A DNA stretch of 64,000 nt. It comes from Armillaria gallica. Its lineage: Eukaryota; Basidiomycota; Agaricomycetes; Agaricales; Physalacriaceae. Made by a program: the position numbers and the translations under genes. Below, piece after piece: positions 21,921-33,060 of the stretch. Each line of letters starts with the position of its first letter. The stretch's first letter is position 1. The stretch is taken from assembly GCA_037576215.1 (NCBI GenBank), contig JBANDB010000006.1, positions 4,278,001-4,342,000 on the forward strand, read 5' to 3'. The notes beneath the pieces are model-generated. The model searched no databases. It was not told the DNA's origin and worked only from the letters and a program-made list of their open reading frames with translations.

Positions 21921-24423
21921 TATGAGTAAGAGGCTCTTCTGAAGGGACGGTGACGAAGAGAACGCACAAATTCGCAAAGGTTAAACAGGATGTCTGCATG
22001 AGGGGAATTGTTCGAATTTGCTTCCGCACGAAAGCAAGGATGGTTTGGCGCTGGTTCAAAGGTCCGAAAAGGGTTCGAAGTCTAAGGGTTCAGTGGCGGG
22101 AGGAATTTGACTACCGGAGGTAGACTCGCCTGCCGAAGGGGAAATTTAGAACCTTTCCTTTCCATTTGAAAAGACTTTCCGTTTCTCCGCACCCAATATA
22201 AGACAATTTGGATCTTCTCTTTGGATTATGCCTTCAGAGTTGGGGCCCTACGGAACAGGGAAAATGTCTTTACCAATCCTATTGCCGCAGCGACGTTAGT
22301 CCTGGCATTATGTGGCGCAAGAGTTAGGACATTCGGATGGAACGGAGTCGTCAGGAGTCGTCAGTCATAATACAAACGGAAGAATGCTCTCGCTATAGAA
22401 CAAAAAAAAACATTTCATTTTGTGGGTGGTAGGATTGGTTGGTACAAACCTCACCTCAGACGTCTATGTAACCGGTCAGAACTATATGAACGAATAATAG
22501 GGACTAGAAGGGTCAGCTTCAAATCTTATACCTACTAGTTGTATGCTCACCATTACTTGCTACGCGTCGGTCGGTGTCTACGCCAAGAATCAGGAGTAGC
22601 TGCGAGTAGTTCCAATGCAAATTTTCAGGACACGATGAACAAGTTTATCGCCATTGAAATGGACGAGAAATTCAAACCGCATCGGCAGTCCAACATGTCC
22701 CAACCCAAGCATCCCTCCTGCATATTTTGTAGTCGCGCAAGTCCTACTGGCCTTGAATTAATGAGTAATATTATTTACTGAGGTTCCATCAGCACGTACG
22801 ATAAAGAGCTACCAAAAAGATTTCTCTTTCGGAAGCAACCTACTAGCAGACGACATGTACGTCACAGAGGTAATCCTTAAGACCTAATAAGCGCAAACAT
22901 ATTAGGACTTCAAGATTGGCGTTTGATCTCCTTGAATGATCCCGATGTTCAAGTTGTGCCGATGGTCAGAACGTTCAATGGCAGCCAGCTTGGCCACCTG
23001 TCCCACGACCTGTCCTCCATCTGCAACACGTAGACAGCGGCGTACGGTCTCGTCTAGTCGTCAAGGCGCCATCATATGCTGTAATTGCTTTTCTGGCAAT
23101 ACCGGGTACAACTTTACTCCAGAATCGACTGATGATGAGCCTGAGATACTGTCATTCAAATGAACAGATAAATGTCTGGGTTGAATGCTATAGGATAGGC
23201 GCGTCTCATCTTCCTTTACATTTTGAGACACAGGTACTGGCCTGAAATCAGCTTCTTCTCCTTCTCGGGAACATGCAGGTATCGTAGGCGCACCGGTCCT
23301 AGTATTTGTACACGACAGGGGAAGAGAAGACAAGAGCGCTTCCTAGGCATTTCCGACGATCGGTTCGAACGAAGATAATCCGTCATTCAATTTCTCCATC
23401 CGGCCTTCTCTAGAATGATAAGCCGTAACCGCCCCATTTGAAGCGCCCCCGCAGAATTGTTGAACCGAGATTTGTATCTAAAATACCGTTCAGTCAAGCG
23501 AAAACTGAATCATCCTAATGCACACCCCGATGGATAAGCTCTGGCTTAAACGTTGGTCTATCTTCTTCTAGCCGCTGTACTTGATACTGAAACAGTCATT
23601 TATAGAATATGAGACTGATGCGCACTGGTATACGCGACTGATACACTCTCCGATTCCCTGTAGCGGCGCCTACGTGGATACCTTCCACTATGTGGATCAC
23701 CATCACAAGAAAGAATCAATATTGTATTCAGTGATGCGACACGCTCAAAAACTTGCTCGAGAAGGTATGTGTAACTGAAGGCTATCTTTCCGTAACTCAA
23801 TGGGATTCCAGTGAAAGCAAAACTTTAAATGGCAGTGAATCAGAATCGCAAGTTGTGGTGTTGTTGATGTATTTCCTTCGTCAATAGAATATCATTTGAT
23901 TTGCTCTGCATAAATATGAATAAGCGCCGTTTAGTATAATTTCAAGTTGCTCCTAAGGGTTCCAACCGTACAGGTTCCAGAACGGTGTCGAGTGCGCTCT
24001 CCGGTAGGGCAAATACCTCAGATTGCAGTGTCAGTCGACGGTAATGCGAGAAGTTTGGAAATACTTGAACGATAAAGATGAAGCCGAGCCCGTAGGGTAG
24101 GAATTTCGATGATATTGTGATGCAAAGTTCGAGATGCAATGTATACTCTATTATACAAGCCAAGTGTTGGAAGGATGAGCTCATTGCAAAACGAAACATT
24201 AAGGAGTGATAAATAAGGTGCGGCAGTTGGAAGCCAAAGATAAAGATCAACGAAGAAAGGAAGGCTTTCGGCGCACCCACAATCGGTATATTTGAACAAT
24301 CAGAGTGAATATTTACTGAATGGAACAGAAGGAAAGAACCAAAACACCCAAACCCAAACGCGTTTCCCACTGTTTGTACTTCGAACCACTTGCAAACCCG
24401 GAAGAGAATTTCGGCGAGAAGAT
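21921..24423. other. Intergenic stretch, no gene recognised
   Basis: Short open frames only, for example 22539-22781 (+) and 23942-24427 (-). The latter is hydrophobic and lies just beyond the stop codon of the next gene on that strand. An ATGTCTT lies at 22265. I see nothing else. Confidence 0.35.
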
Positions 24424-25123
24424 TCACAGCGGCGCATCCTTGGAGCCGGAAGCTCGAGGCTGCAACTCCAGAGATTCCGGAGTCATCCTTTGGTTGTCGG
24501 ACTGCGTTTGAATAAGCTGTTCAAGTGCAACAACGAGATCCGCGCCGTTGACATCACCCTCGGCTTTCCGTCCCCAGTGTATGTATCCGGTGGGGGATGC
24601 AAGAGGGGTGTCGATGTCGGGCTCCGTAACGAATGGACCTGTTTGAATGTTTCGAAGTGCAGATAGAGGAGGAGGTGTGACAGGAGCAAGGAAGTTTATG
24701 TGGGATGGGGGAATGAAGAACGGTGATTCTCTCTGTAATTTTCTCCTCTTTACGTCTGGACCCAACGAATAAGCGTCATCGGAGCGAGCATTTTTCATGC
24801 TGACGAGGATGGGGAATCCAGGACGTGTCTCCGTCGTGAGCGGGTGGACAGGAATTTGGGGGTCTGGATAGGCGAAATCCCTAACCTTAAGTCCCAGCTT
24901 CGAAAGCTCTTCGATGTGAGGCTGTATGCTGCGAGCGATGAGAACTGCCTTTTTCTTCAAGAGTGGACGAGCAGCAACATCTGGTGCCTGAAGGGACTTC
25001 AGATTGGACTGTCGAACAATGAACATGTTTAAAACTCACACCGACGGAACCAGGAGCTTTACTTGAAGAGGATTCCTTGGCAGCCTCAATCCGGACGAAC
25101 GAGGTCAACAAAGATTCAGACAT
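24424..25123 (-). CDS. Small two-exon protein of unknown function
   Basis: Exons on the minus strand: 25123-25040 and 24987-24424, 215 residues. The intron is GTGAGT..CAG, 52 nt, phase 0. The N-terminus is MSESLLTSFVRIEAAKESS. The middle has a basic-hydrophobic helix (LLKKKAVLIARSI) and a DFAYPDPQIPVHPL stretch; further on there is VKRRKLQRE, a possible nuclear signal, and proline-rich text. The C-terminal part has a helical VVALEQLIQTQS. I recognise no domain. Upstream, at 25314-25383, is an inverted relative of the AAGACAT promoter module of the cysteine-rich genes. Confidence 0.5.
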
Positions 25124-25313
25124 TTTAAAGTCTGAGAGCTTTTGGAATTAATTTGCACTAGACACAAGATGGTCAGTGACATTCAGAGAACGGGGAAGTT
25201 ATTTTATTTACAAAGCCAGATGTTGAGAGTTCAACGTATAAAATGGTTTCAGTAGTCGATTGCGAACCATTTGTGCGAGCAAGAATTCCTGATACAGCGC
25301 GAGGAACTGTACA

Positions 25314-25383
25314 GTTTAAATAAGCAATTCTCACGAATAGAAAAGTCCGAGAGGAAAAGACGTCTTGAGGAGAGAAATGTCTT
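25314..25383 (-). promoter_or_regulatory. AAGACAT-box promoter module, inverted copy
   Basis: Read on the minus strand it has AAGACAT (25383-25377), a variant AAGACGT, then TTCGTGAGAA, GCTTATTTAAACTGTACAGTTC-like text including the TATA-like TTATTTAAA (around 25323-25315). This matches the region upstream of the gene at 5191. It lies about 190 bp before the start codon at 25123 and points towards it. Confidence 0.5.
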
Positions 25384-25390
25384 CAAGTTG

Positions 25391-26135
25391 CCACGAGACG
25401 ACGTTTATCAATAGTGGTACCTCGGCGATGCCATAATCATTACGGCACGACAGTTTGCTTGCAGTTATAGGCCCGAATGAATATTTGAAGTATTTATGGA
25501 CCGTGCTAATAAAGGAAAATATTGCATGCTGAATCCTGAGATTGGATGCTACGGTGCGTGCCTCTTCATATTCTACAATGAAGGGAGGGTCAAATTCTGA
25601 TTCCTCAAGTAGTTCCGGTAAGCGATAGCACTAATGGGGTGAAGGCCATCACATTTGCATGGCAATACCGAGTCCTAAGCTTCTTTCTATAAGTCAGCCT
25701 AGCGATATGTAAATACATCCGGTGTCTTACTGGAGCTGTCTTTTGTCATATCCATTCGGTCTATGGGTCCTTCCAGCAGTGACCGCCTGCTCAGCCATAT
25801 GCCGTTGTTGAACCACATGTGGCTATGCTCGACGACAAGCCTCAAATTGAACTGACTGCCTCCATAATATACTAAACAATGAACATCGTCCCATTGCGGC
25901 CGAGAGAATGCTCGTTTGTATAGGCTATGAGCTAGTCGAATAACACATTGATGGAGCTATCCATAACGATGCCTCCTCGTAGAGCGGAAAGGTGTTCCCA
26001 AGGAGCCGAGATACAAGAAGCGTCGCAGTGCCGTCAGAACGACAATCTGTTTTGAATGTCAACGAGCGAACTAAATGCACCGCTGAGACTTACTAGACAT
26101 GTTTCGTATCTAAGTTGATTTGAAGCAGCTGTAAA
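25391..26135. other. Intergenic stretch, nothing recognised
   Basis: No open frame with family resemblance and no repeat matching elsewhere in the window. It ends at the peroxiredoxin relic. Confidence 0.4.
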
Positions 26136-26463
26136 TCATCGAGGCATCAAGGCCTTATCTGATCTTCGCCTCGCCTCTGGAAGGACACCGTAATCACGGG
26201 AGATGGACATGTTTCGGTTTGCGAAGAGGGGGAACTTGATGTCAGGACCGAGACCACCCTCCTTCCGAGGCTGGTTAGCCCAGGCAAAGTGAGAAAGCTA
26301 GAAATCGGGAGAAATGCTGGAGTAACGTGAATGAGAGACAGAATTCAGTCGTGAAGAAGATAAACGCACCGGGAACCTTCATATCAAGAACCTTGAATTC
26401 TGCCAAGGCGTCATTGAAGGCCAGGATTTCAGTGCCGTCTACGAGAACGAGAATGTCCATCAT
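26136..26463 (-). pseudogene. 2-Cys peroxiredoxin relic
   Basis: On the minus strand, GTEILAFNDALAEFKVL is followed, after what looks like a former intron, by [17 protein letters not shown] and [13 protein letters not shown], then a stop at 26136. These are core signatures of typical 2-Cys peroxiredoxins. The FTFVCP segment with the peroxidatic cysteine is replaced by unrelated residues. The N-terminus and the C-terminal third with the resolving cysteine are missing. It therefore cannot work as a peroxidase. Confidence 0.8.
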
Positions 26464-29162
26464 GTCCTGCCCTCCACAACAATTACCCGATCCTTGTCAT
26501 CCTCGTTAGGCAAAAGTGGTCCTTCCGCTTGCGAGAACCCGACGTACATCATGTTTCTCGCTGGTAGGGGTTATTTCGGCTAGAACATTGTCGAGTCAGG
26601 GCGATGTTGATAAGACTCGGTAGGGAAGAGAACACTGAGAACGCTGTGGTAGGAAAGTTAGAAAAGGCATGAGTCGATAAACGGACATGGCTCGTACACT
26701 AAGCCACATTAATAACATATTGAAGTCCTCCTGGTCAGCGTGGTCTTGATCTTGAGGTTTCGGCGATTGGAAGGAACGGTAAATATAGCTTGAATATCGT
26801 TGATGGACAGGAGAGCGACAGAAAGAGCTGCTGCTGCTGGGCCGTGGCGAGAGACTGGTGAGAGAAAGAGAATGGCTCAGCTGTACAGAGTCATGAATCC
26901 TAGTAGAAGTATTGAATCCAGCACTTACAATGTTTCAATCAACCTCATTTATAACTGATCTCCATCCTACGCCCAATGTTATACCGGTTGGCAAAATGGC
27001 AAACCCTTAATAATATTAGCACGAGCGATAAATGCTCCTTCAGCAGCCTGTTCACGAGGGTAGCAGTGTTTGGTTTTAATGGAGGGCATCACAGAGTTGA
27101 AAATTTGAACGGCGAGCATGGATTGATTCAAGAGAAAGGACGAGAAGCGCAGAGGGATAGCGACGAGCAGGGATAGAAAAGAAACTCACGCGGACTCAGA
27201 GTGGGCGAGTCGGCAAAAGCCGCCATCAATTGATTCCACCAATAGATTTTTCCCACAGGTCGCTCAGGACGGCATAATGACCGGGATATCCTATATACAT
27301 AGGACTCGGAATCATGAAGTGGTGGGCCATCGCAGAGTGCGAGTCCTGTGTGACTAGGGGAGGGGACATACTAAAAGAGGGAGCATCACATGCGAAAGAT
27401 CCAGAAGGATATTCAGGGTCCCGTTAGCAATCACGCACCTCTATTCTAGCTTTGACCACGAGTGAGTTCGAAAATTGAGTAGTTCTTCCGACAAAGTAGC
27501 AAGTAGCTTACTCTATCATAACGACAATTTATTGGTGTAAGAATGCAAGGTGCTACTGATAGTCAAAGGGGACGCACCGAAGAGCGGCACGGTACTAGGG
27601 GTAGAAGTAGGGGATGTATAGTGAGAACCCACGCGTAGCCCAACGACTCAAGAAGGGAAGGATAATAGGTAGGGATACCCTTCGAGGTCTGCCATTTGTC
27701 GAGTCCCTAGTCCGACGTCGGGGCGCGACTTGAGCTACCAGATCGAAGAGCGCCCACCTTCCCGAGAGTAGTATCTTGCCCTTCCTTGCCTCGCTGGCCT
27801 ATGACGCACATACTCTCACCCTAATGCACTTCCTCCTATCGTATCAAGCCTCTATAGTAGCTTTACAGGTCGCCATGATTCTCGCTGTCGAGCTGTTGGT
27901 AGGGTTTCTGGACTGCGTACGGCCCGACGCTAGCAGGTTATGAACAAAAGACTTACCTTGGAGAAGTAGGTTCGAAGGCTGGACAACGTCGCCGTCCATT
28001 CAAAGAAAGGGTCGCAAAAAGGTGTCCCTACATAGTTCCTGGATTATTCGGGCGATCAAATCGACTTGAAAATTGGAAAGTCTTGGTGATACAACCATGC
28101 TACCCATGGCTTCAATGTCCTTGCATAATCGCAGTTCAAGATATTGCTAGTAGCCCAGTAAATCTAGGTTCATGGATTTCAGATGATATTTACTCACAGG
28201 TCGGTATGCAGGACCAGATTCAAAGTCCACAGACGGCTCTGCCGTCTTCTCGGCGCGCGCAATGTACACGTTCGAAGTCGATAAGAGAGTCACGCAAGCA
28301 ACCGTTTAAGCATGTCACTCGGGTGGGTCGGGAAGGTGTATACGGCGCTATTATCGGGAGGATTCGGTCTATGCCAACCTGAGCTCTTCAGTGGCGGTGC
28401 ATGATTGCGATAGTCCGACAATTCTCCGTGCCGTGCATGCCGTGCTCCATCCACGCAGTTGTCACTTGTCACACTTGTTACCTGTTCTTTTTTGAGCATC
28501 AATTGCTCTTCCTCGGCTGTCTCCTAATTTTTCCTTCACATCTCATGCTTGCCCAAGGATATCCAGACGACAAAGAATGGGTAGCGACGATATTGTTTTA
28601 TCCCTAGAATAATCAAGTCGCTGAGCAGGTGAATGGAGGGTCGCTGAGCTTCATGGGATACACAGATAGTTGAAGGGGAAACGTCACCACCAATAACATG
28701 TTCTCAGCTGGGAAGCGTGTTTTGAGCGTGTTAGTACAATTCCTACTAAACAAATCTTGCAAGCCTTCAGTGTGTGCTTTCTGCTCGTTGATTGCTCTGG
28801 TTCCTGACTATGCAGAGTAGGCAACGAGCAAGTCGACTTCTTTTTGACGCTGTCTATCATGAAATGAAAATTGTGTACACAGTCTATCACTGCATGTTTG
28901 ATCCTCGTCAAATGCATAAGAATCAAGATGCTCCTTAGCATGCGCTGTCGGTAGGTCTTCCGCAATTCACCTGCAGTATCAGTGTGGACCTTGCAGATGC
29001 TCGAGCTTTCCCTCCCTCCGCTGTATGGTGTTGTTTTTCCAACCTTGTACTGGATTAGCTATCGGTCGATAGCGTCCTGGGCATGTAGGAACAAGTCCAT
29101 CTTCCCCATCACTAAGGCTGTCGACCGTGAGCACTTCTTGGCTCCCCGTATAACATTACAGG
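26464..29162. other. Intergenic stretch, possible start of the reverse-transcriptase relic at its right end
   Basis: Nothing is recognised at 26.5-28.9 kb. From about 29040 on, the plus strand has text such as SIASWACRNKSIF that resembles the part of fungal reverse transcriptases after the active site, so the relic may start there. Confidence 0.35.
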
Positions 29163-30720
29163 GTGAAGGCAACCCAAGCCCAACTGTCGAAGGATGCTAT
29201 ATTCTCCCATGTCGAGAATCGTGTTAGCTCCCTACCCGTGAAAGAAGGCTTGATTTTGTATACCGCCAAAGTAGATCCTTACTTGATCGCAGGTTGCGAG
29301 ATCGTGTTGGGTATTGATCCATCTCCGAGGAACGGAGCCAAGTCTCGTTGACGTTTCTCCGTCATCTGCTTAGTGTCCACCCCAAGACTGGAGCGGCCTT
29401 CATACATCCAGAGATTGGTGAGTTTCTTCCGATTGTACTTGTTCATGCTCTTATTGAATGATTCTTAGGTATCATAGCTTTGCATTTTCATGCCGCGTCA
29501 TTCTCGCATTAAGGTATCTTCGTTATCTCGTCGGATTGTCTGACGATCATCTCACAGCTCTCGCCCTGCATGAGTCAATCGCTCTCCATGCAGCTTGTTT
29601 GCCTTCTTGGTTCGGAGATTTACAGCGCGTCCTGTTCAGGTTGGCTCCGTCCATTATTCTCAACCGACATGATCTTTCTGACCCATCGGCATCGTCCGTC
29701 ATTGCTGCCATCGAGGCTGTCTGCTTGAGGTCACTAAATGACAAGATTGAAGGCATGGTTAAGGGCTACATGCTTCGTCTGTCCATGAAACACATCTCTG
29801 GTGTTATTGGCTTAGGGCCCGTTCGTGTGCCTCCGGCTAGATCCGTTCCACTGCCAAAATCTTAAACGGTCAGCTTAAGTCGGCTTCGGAGTCATATAGT
29901 CCCGTTGTTACGCTCCGCCCCTGTGCCGATGCTGCGCTCACTCCGGCCAACGACTACTGTCTTCCCGCTCATCATATGTGATGAGCACGACATTATCAGG
30001 AAAATGGTGCAAAAGTGGACTACGTATTCATTATAATTAATGTTGAGTAAAATGAGCTCATTTCTGACAAATGCTGTGACCGATGTGTCGGTCAACGAGC
30101 GGCATAGGCGGGGTGGTGAAAGGTGCCCTTTGATGAAGCGGGGGAACAATGACAACCGACATCCCACGTCGTTCGGATATCATCTGAAACTACCCGATGA
30201 CTGTGACAATTTGTGACCACTCCGGTTAATATTCCCATAACCCTCCGGCTGATCTTAGCCAGAGGCACACGAACGGGCCCTTAACATCCTTGTAAAAAGA
30301 CCTTGCTCGCTGTTCTTGTCTCAGTGCGACCATTCCAGTGCATCGCAAAGTGCTTACACGTCTGCTTATGTCCTCTCATGTGCTCGCCGTAGGACTCCTG
30401 CGGTGGTTGGAGCGATACCGCCCATACATTCCTCGTGTTTTGCGCTTGTGCCGTTTTTGTCGAGTTGCAGTGGAGGATGAACAACATGTATTATACTCGT
30501 CTGTGCTACCGCGCCCGGTTCGCCTGTTTACAACGTGATTTTTTGATTGACATCTGTCATATACGCCCACAATTGCATTTGGCATGGAACGGCTGGCTTG
30601 TCTGCTTCAGTTACCTGTTGCAGAGCTTCGATTGGCATAGTTTGTTCGCCATGTCTTGGAAATCTTCCATAGTATCCCGGTGTACGTAGTGCGCAGTTCA
30701 GAATGCATTGCTGGTTATAT
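29163..30720 (+). pseudogene. Reverse-transcriptase element relic, interrupted by a MITE
   Basis: Read across frames on the plus strand, the order of recognisable blocks is: SLPVKEGLILYTAKVDPYLI (about 29229), AALHESIALHA-type text with LPSWFGDL (about 29560-29640), then after the insertion LLRWLERYRPYIP and LCRFCRVAVEDEQHVLY (about 30390-30495), and DFLIDICHIRPQL. The last is a zinc-binding end like that in non-LTR-type reverse-transcriptase proteins of agaricomycetes. The catalytic core is not visible. Stops and frameshifts are present, and the 466-bp element at 29815-30280 splits it. Confidence 0.68.
29815..30280 (+). mobile_element. PIF/Harbinger-type MITE (466 bp) with TTA target duplication
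   Basis: Terminal inverted repeats of about 30 bp start GGGCCCGTTCGTGTGCCTC on both ends, with one mismatch and one indel further in. They are flanked by TTA at 29812-29814 and 30281-30283. A 3-bp TTA target duplication fits PIF/Harbinger elements. There is no coding capacity. It sits inside the reverse-transcriptase relic and is therefore younger. Confidence 0.8.
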
Positions 30721-33060
30721 ATCTGGTTCTTGTACCTCGAGCGACTGTATACCCTACTCACTGCTGCTTGGTCAGGTACTTTTTTACACTCAATATAAAG
30801 TACTCTGTGTTGGGCCCACGCAGGGCAGCCCACCCCCGATTGAGTCAGGACTCGGATATGCCGCGCCCTGCGATGGCCCATCGCTTCATCATGGTTAGTA
30901 TATTTTTTCTTCTTCCATATCAGCCCTAGTTTAAACGAGTTCGATCCAGACGGTTACACCCCTGCCTATATTCACCACGAAATAATATCGTCAGGGTAAT
31001 TACGGTGATGGATTTCCCATTTGATTTGTATATGGGACGCTAGTGAGAAGAAAGGTAAGGGATTCATAATTCGGTTCATATACTGACTGCTCACCTCCGA
31101 TTGAGACAACAGCGCCTGCGTCGGCTTCGCTGTCACCTTCAAGGTTACTATGGTGTGTCAGACGTCCTCGAGTTTGGGTTTTGAAGCGAGAAGGCGGGAT
31201 CATGCCGATATAATACGTAGTTTAGATCCATTTTTCATAAGAATTAGTAAAATACAGATGTCCTGCACTGTATGAGCACTTGGTATTCACGAGAATGCAA
31301 AAGAACACGAACTAAAAGCGCGGATGTGGATTGGTGGGCTCCAACTCTCCAATGAGTTCCATCAGAACTCCTGCCAGATCAGATCTCAAACGCCCGTCAT
31401 TGAGATTGTCGACGTACAAGCATCCTACTGGAAGCGTCTTACTCCTCGTATTTTACACAAGGCTTCTACAGGACAATGTGTCAGTGAAACAGGTACGCGC
31501 AAGTAGATCTTTGACGATACTCACGATCAACGTAAGTGGATTGAATATGATCTCGTTAGAATGCAGGTGCCTGCGCCACATTGGCACTTATCGTGCACCA
31601 GGATATTCGTGTGCGAGCTCTGTTTACCTTTGAGCTCTCGATAGATCACCCAGATATTCGAATAAAATCTCCTACATGTTATCAAAGGAATGTTAGTTAG
31701 AGAATGACACACAAACTAAACAGCCAGCCGTTATTCGATGCCCATTGTTCAAAAGTCTTTCAACACAACGTGTTCCTGGGGAACGTCAGCTGAGATAGCA
31801 ACGTACAAAGTTACATCTTTAGCGCTTCAATATCAGCCGGCTGTGTCTTCCAAGAGAAAAAAGATACGGTTTAATCGTACTCCGAAGCTTGAAGGTCGGA
31901 AAGAACGCGAGTCAAGGATCGAACGAGTAGCATGATGATGGTAATGAACAAAAGAGGAAGTTGCCGGTCGGTTTACTTCTTACCACTTCCTCCAATCTGT
32001 GAATCTCATTCTTTCTCAAATTTGCGTCGTGTATTCACTCACCAGCTTTGCTTAAGTTTCCGTAATTTGACTATAGACAACCTTTATTCAATCAACCGCG
32101 CGTGATGATGCCTTTTTTGCTGCTCGCACAGGACGGGCAACGACCTATATTGGCGACCGAAGACTCTGATTGCCACTTAGGACCCTGCACGACGCGGACT
32201 TCATTAATGAGACCCTTCGGACCGTGACACCGATGCGTCAGATCACGACGTCGCGCGCCAACCCTGAACTCGAACAGGAGCCACATTGCAGACATGTGAG
32301 TTTTTCTTCTTTCCGCATTGCAGGACTCTGGAAATTGATCGTACTTGATTCTCAGGGTCCAGATAATTCGTTCTCATGTACAGAGTGGTCCCGCATGTTC
32401 AGGACGGTCCGCAGTGCTCTCGGAATCGACAATTTACCCGACTGGGTACGTTCCTCCAGCGTCTGGGTACTATCAGTCGAACTTACCAACATGTAAATTA
32501 CAGTATCATGTGTGATTTATCTCATAGAACCACCACGGCAGTGCCCAGTCGTTACGTGCACGGCCCAACCTATTGAATATCACGGCAGATGTATATCCCA
32601 ATGTAAGTCTCTCGTTTCCATCTTCCAAAGTTCGCAAATTCATGTGGCCCCAAAGGTCCGTGATACAGGGTCAGGATCGTCGCTTAAACGGGGTTCCACC
32701 TTGTGCCTGTCGTTGAACCGACTTCAAAATTGGAAGTCTCTCGAATGCGTACTTCCTCTTCTTGTATTTCTATGTAATGCTCATCGAACTACGAGTCCAG
32801 TTCTGAACCGAGCGGAGGGCGGGGGCGGACTTCAGTTTTCTCAGCCAAGATATTAGTTTGGCTCATTCCCAATATCGGTACCACTAACATCAAAGCAACG
32901 AAGAAATATGTTTTGTCCTCGCAATCTGTTTTTTTAGATCTTCCAAATTTCGGGTGACGCGGATTTTAATGGCCGATAATACCACGATGTTGCCTCACCC
33001 GGCGTAACTATCCTGAGCTTTTCATGCGCTCCAGGCCTCCGCGAAAGCTTTAAATACGAG
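30721..33060. other. Intergenic stretch, possible unrecognised exons near 32.1-32.5 kb
   Basis: On the plus strand, 32170-32496 is open and contains intron-like GTGAGT..GCAG (about 32297-32324) and GTACGT..ACAG boundaries, with text such as DNSFSCTEWSRMF. I do not recognise it. The remainder shows nothing. Confidence 0.3.
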
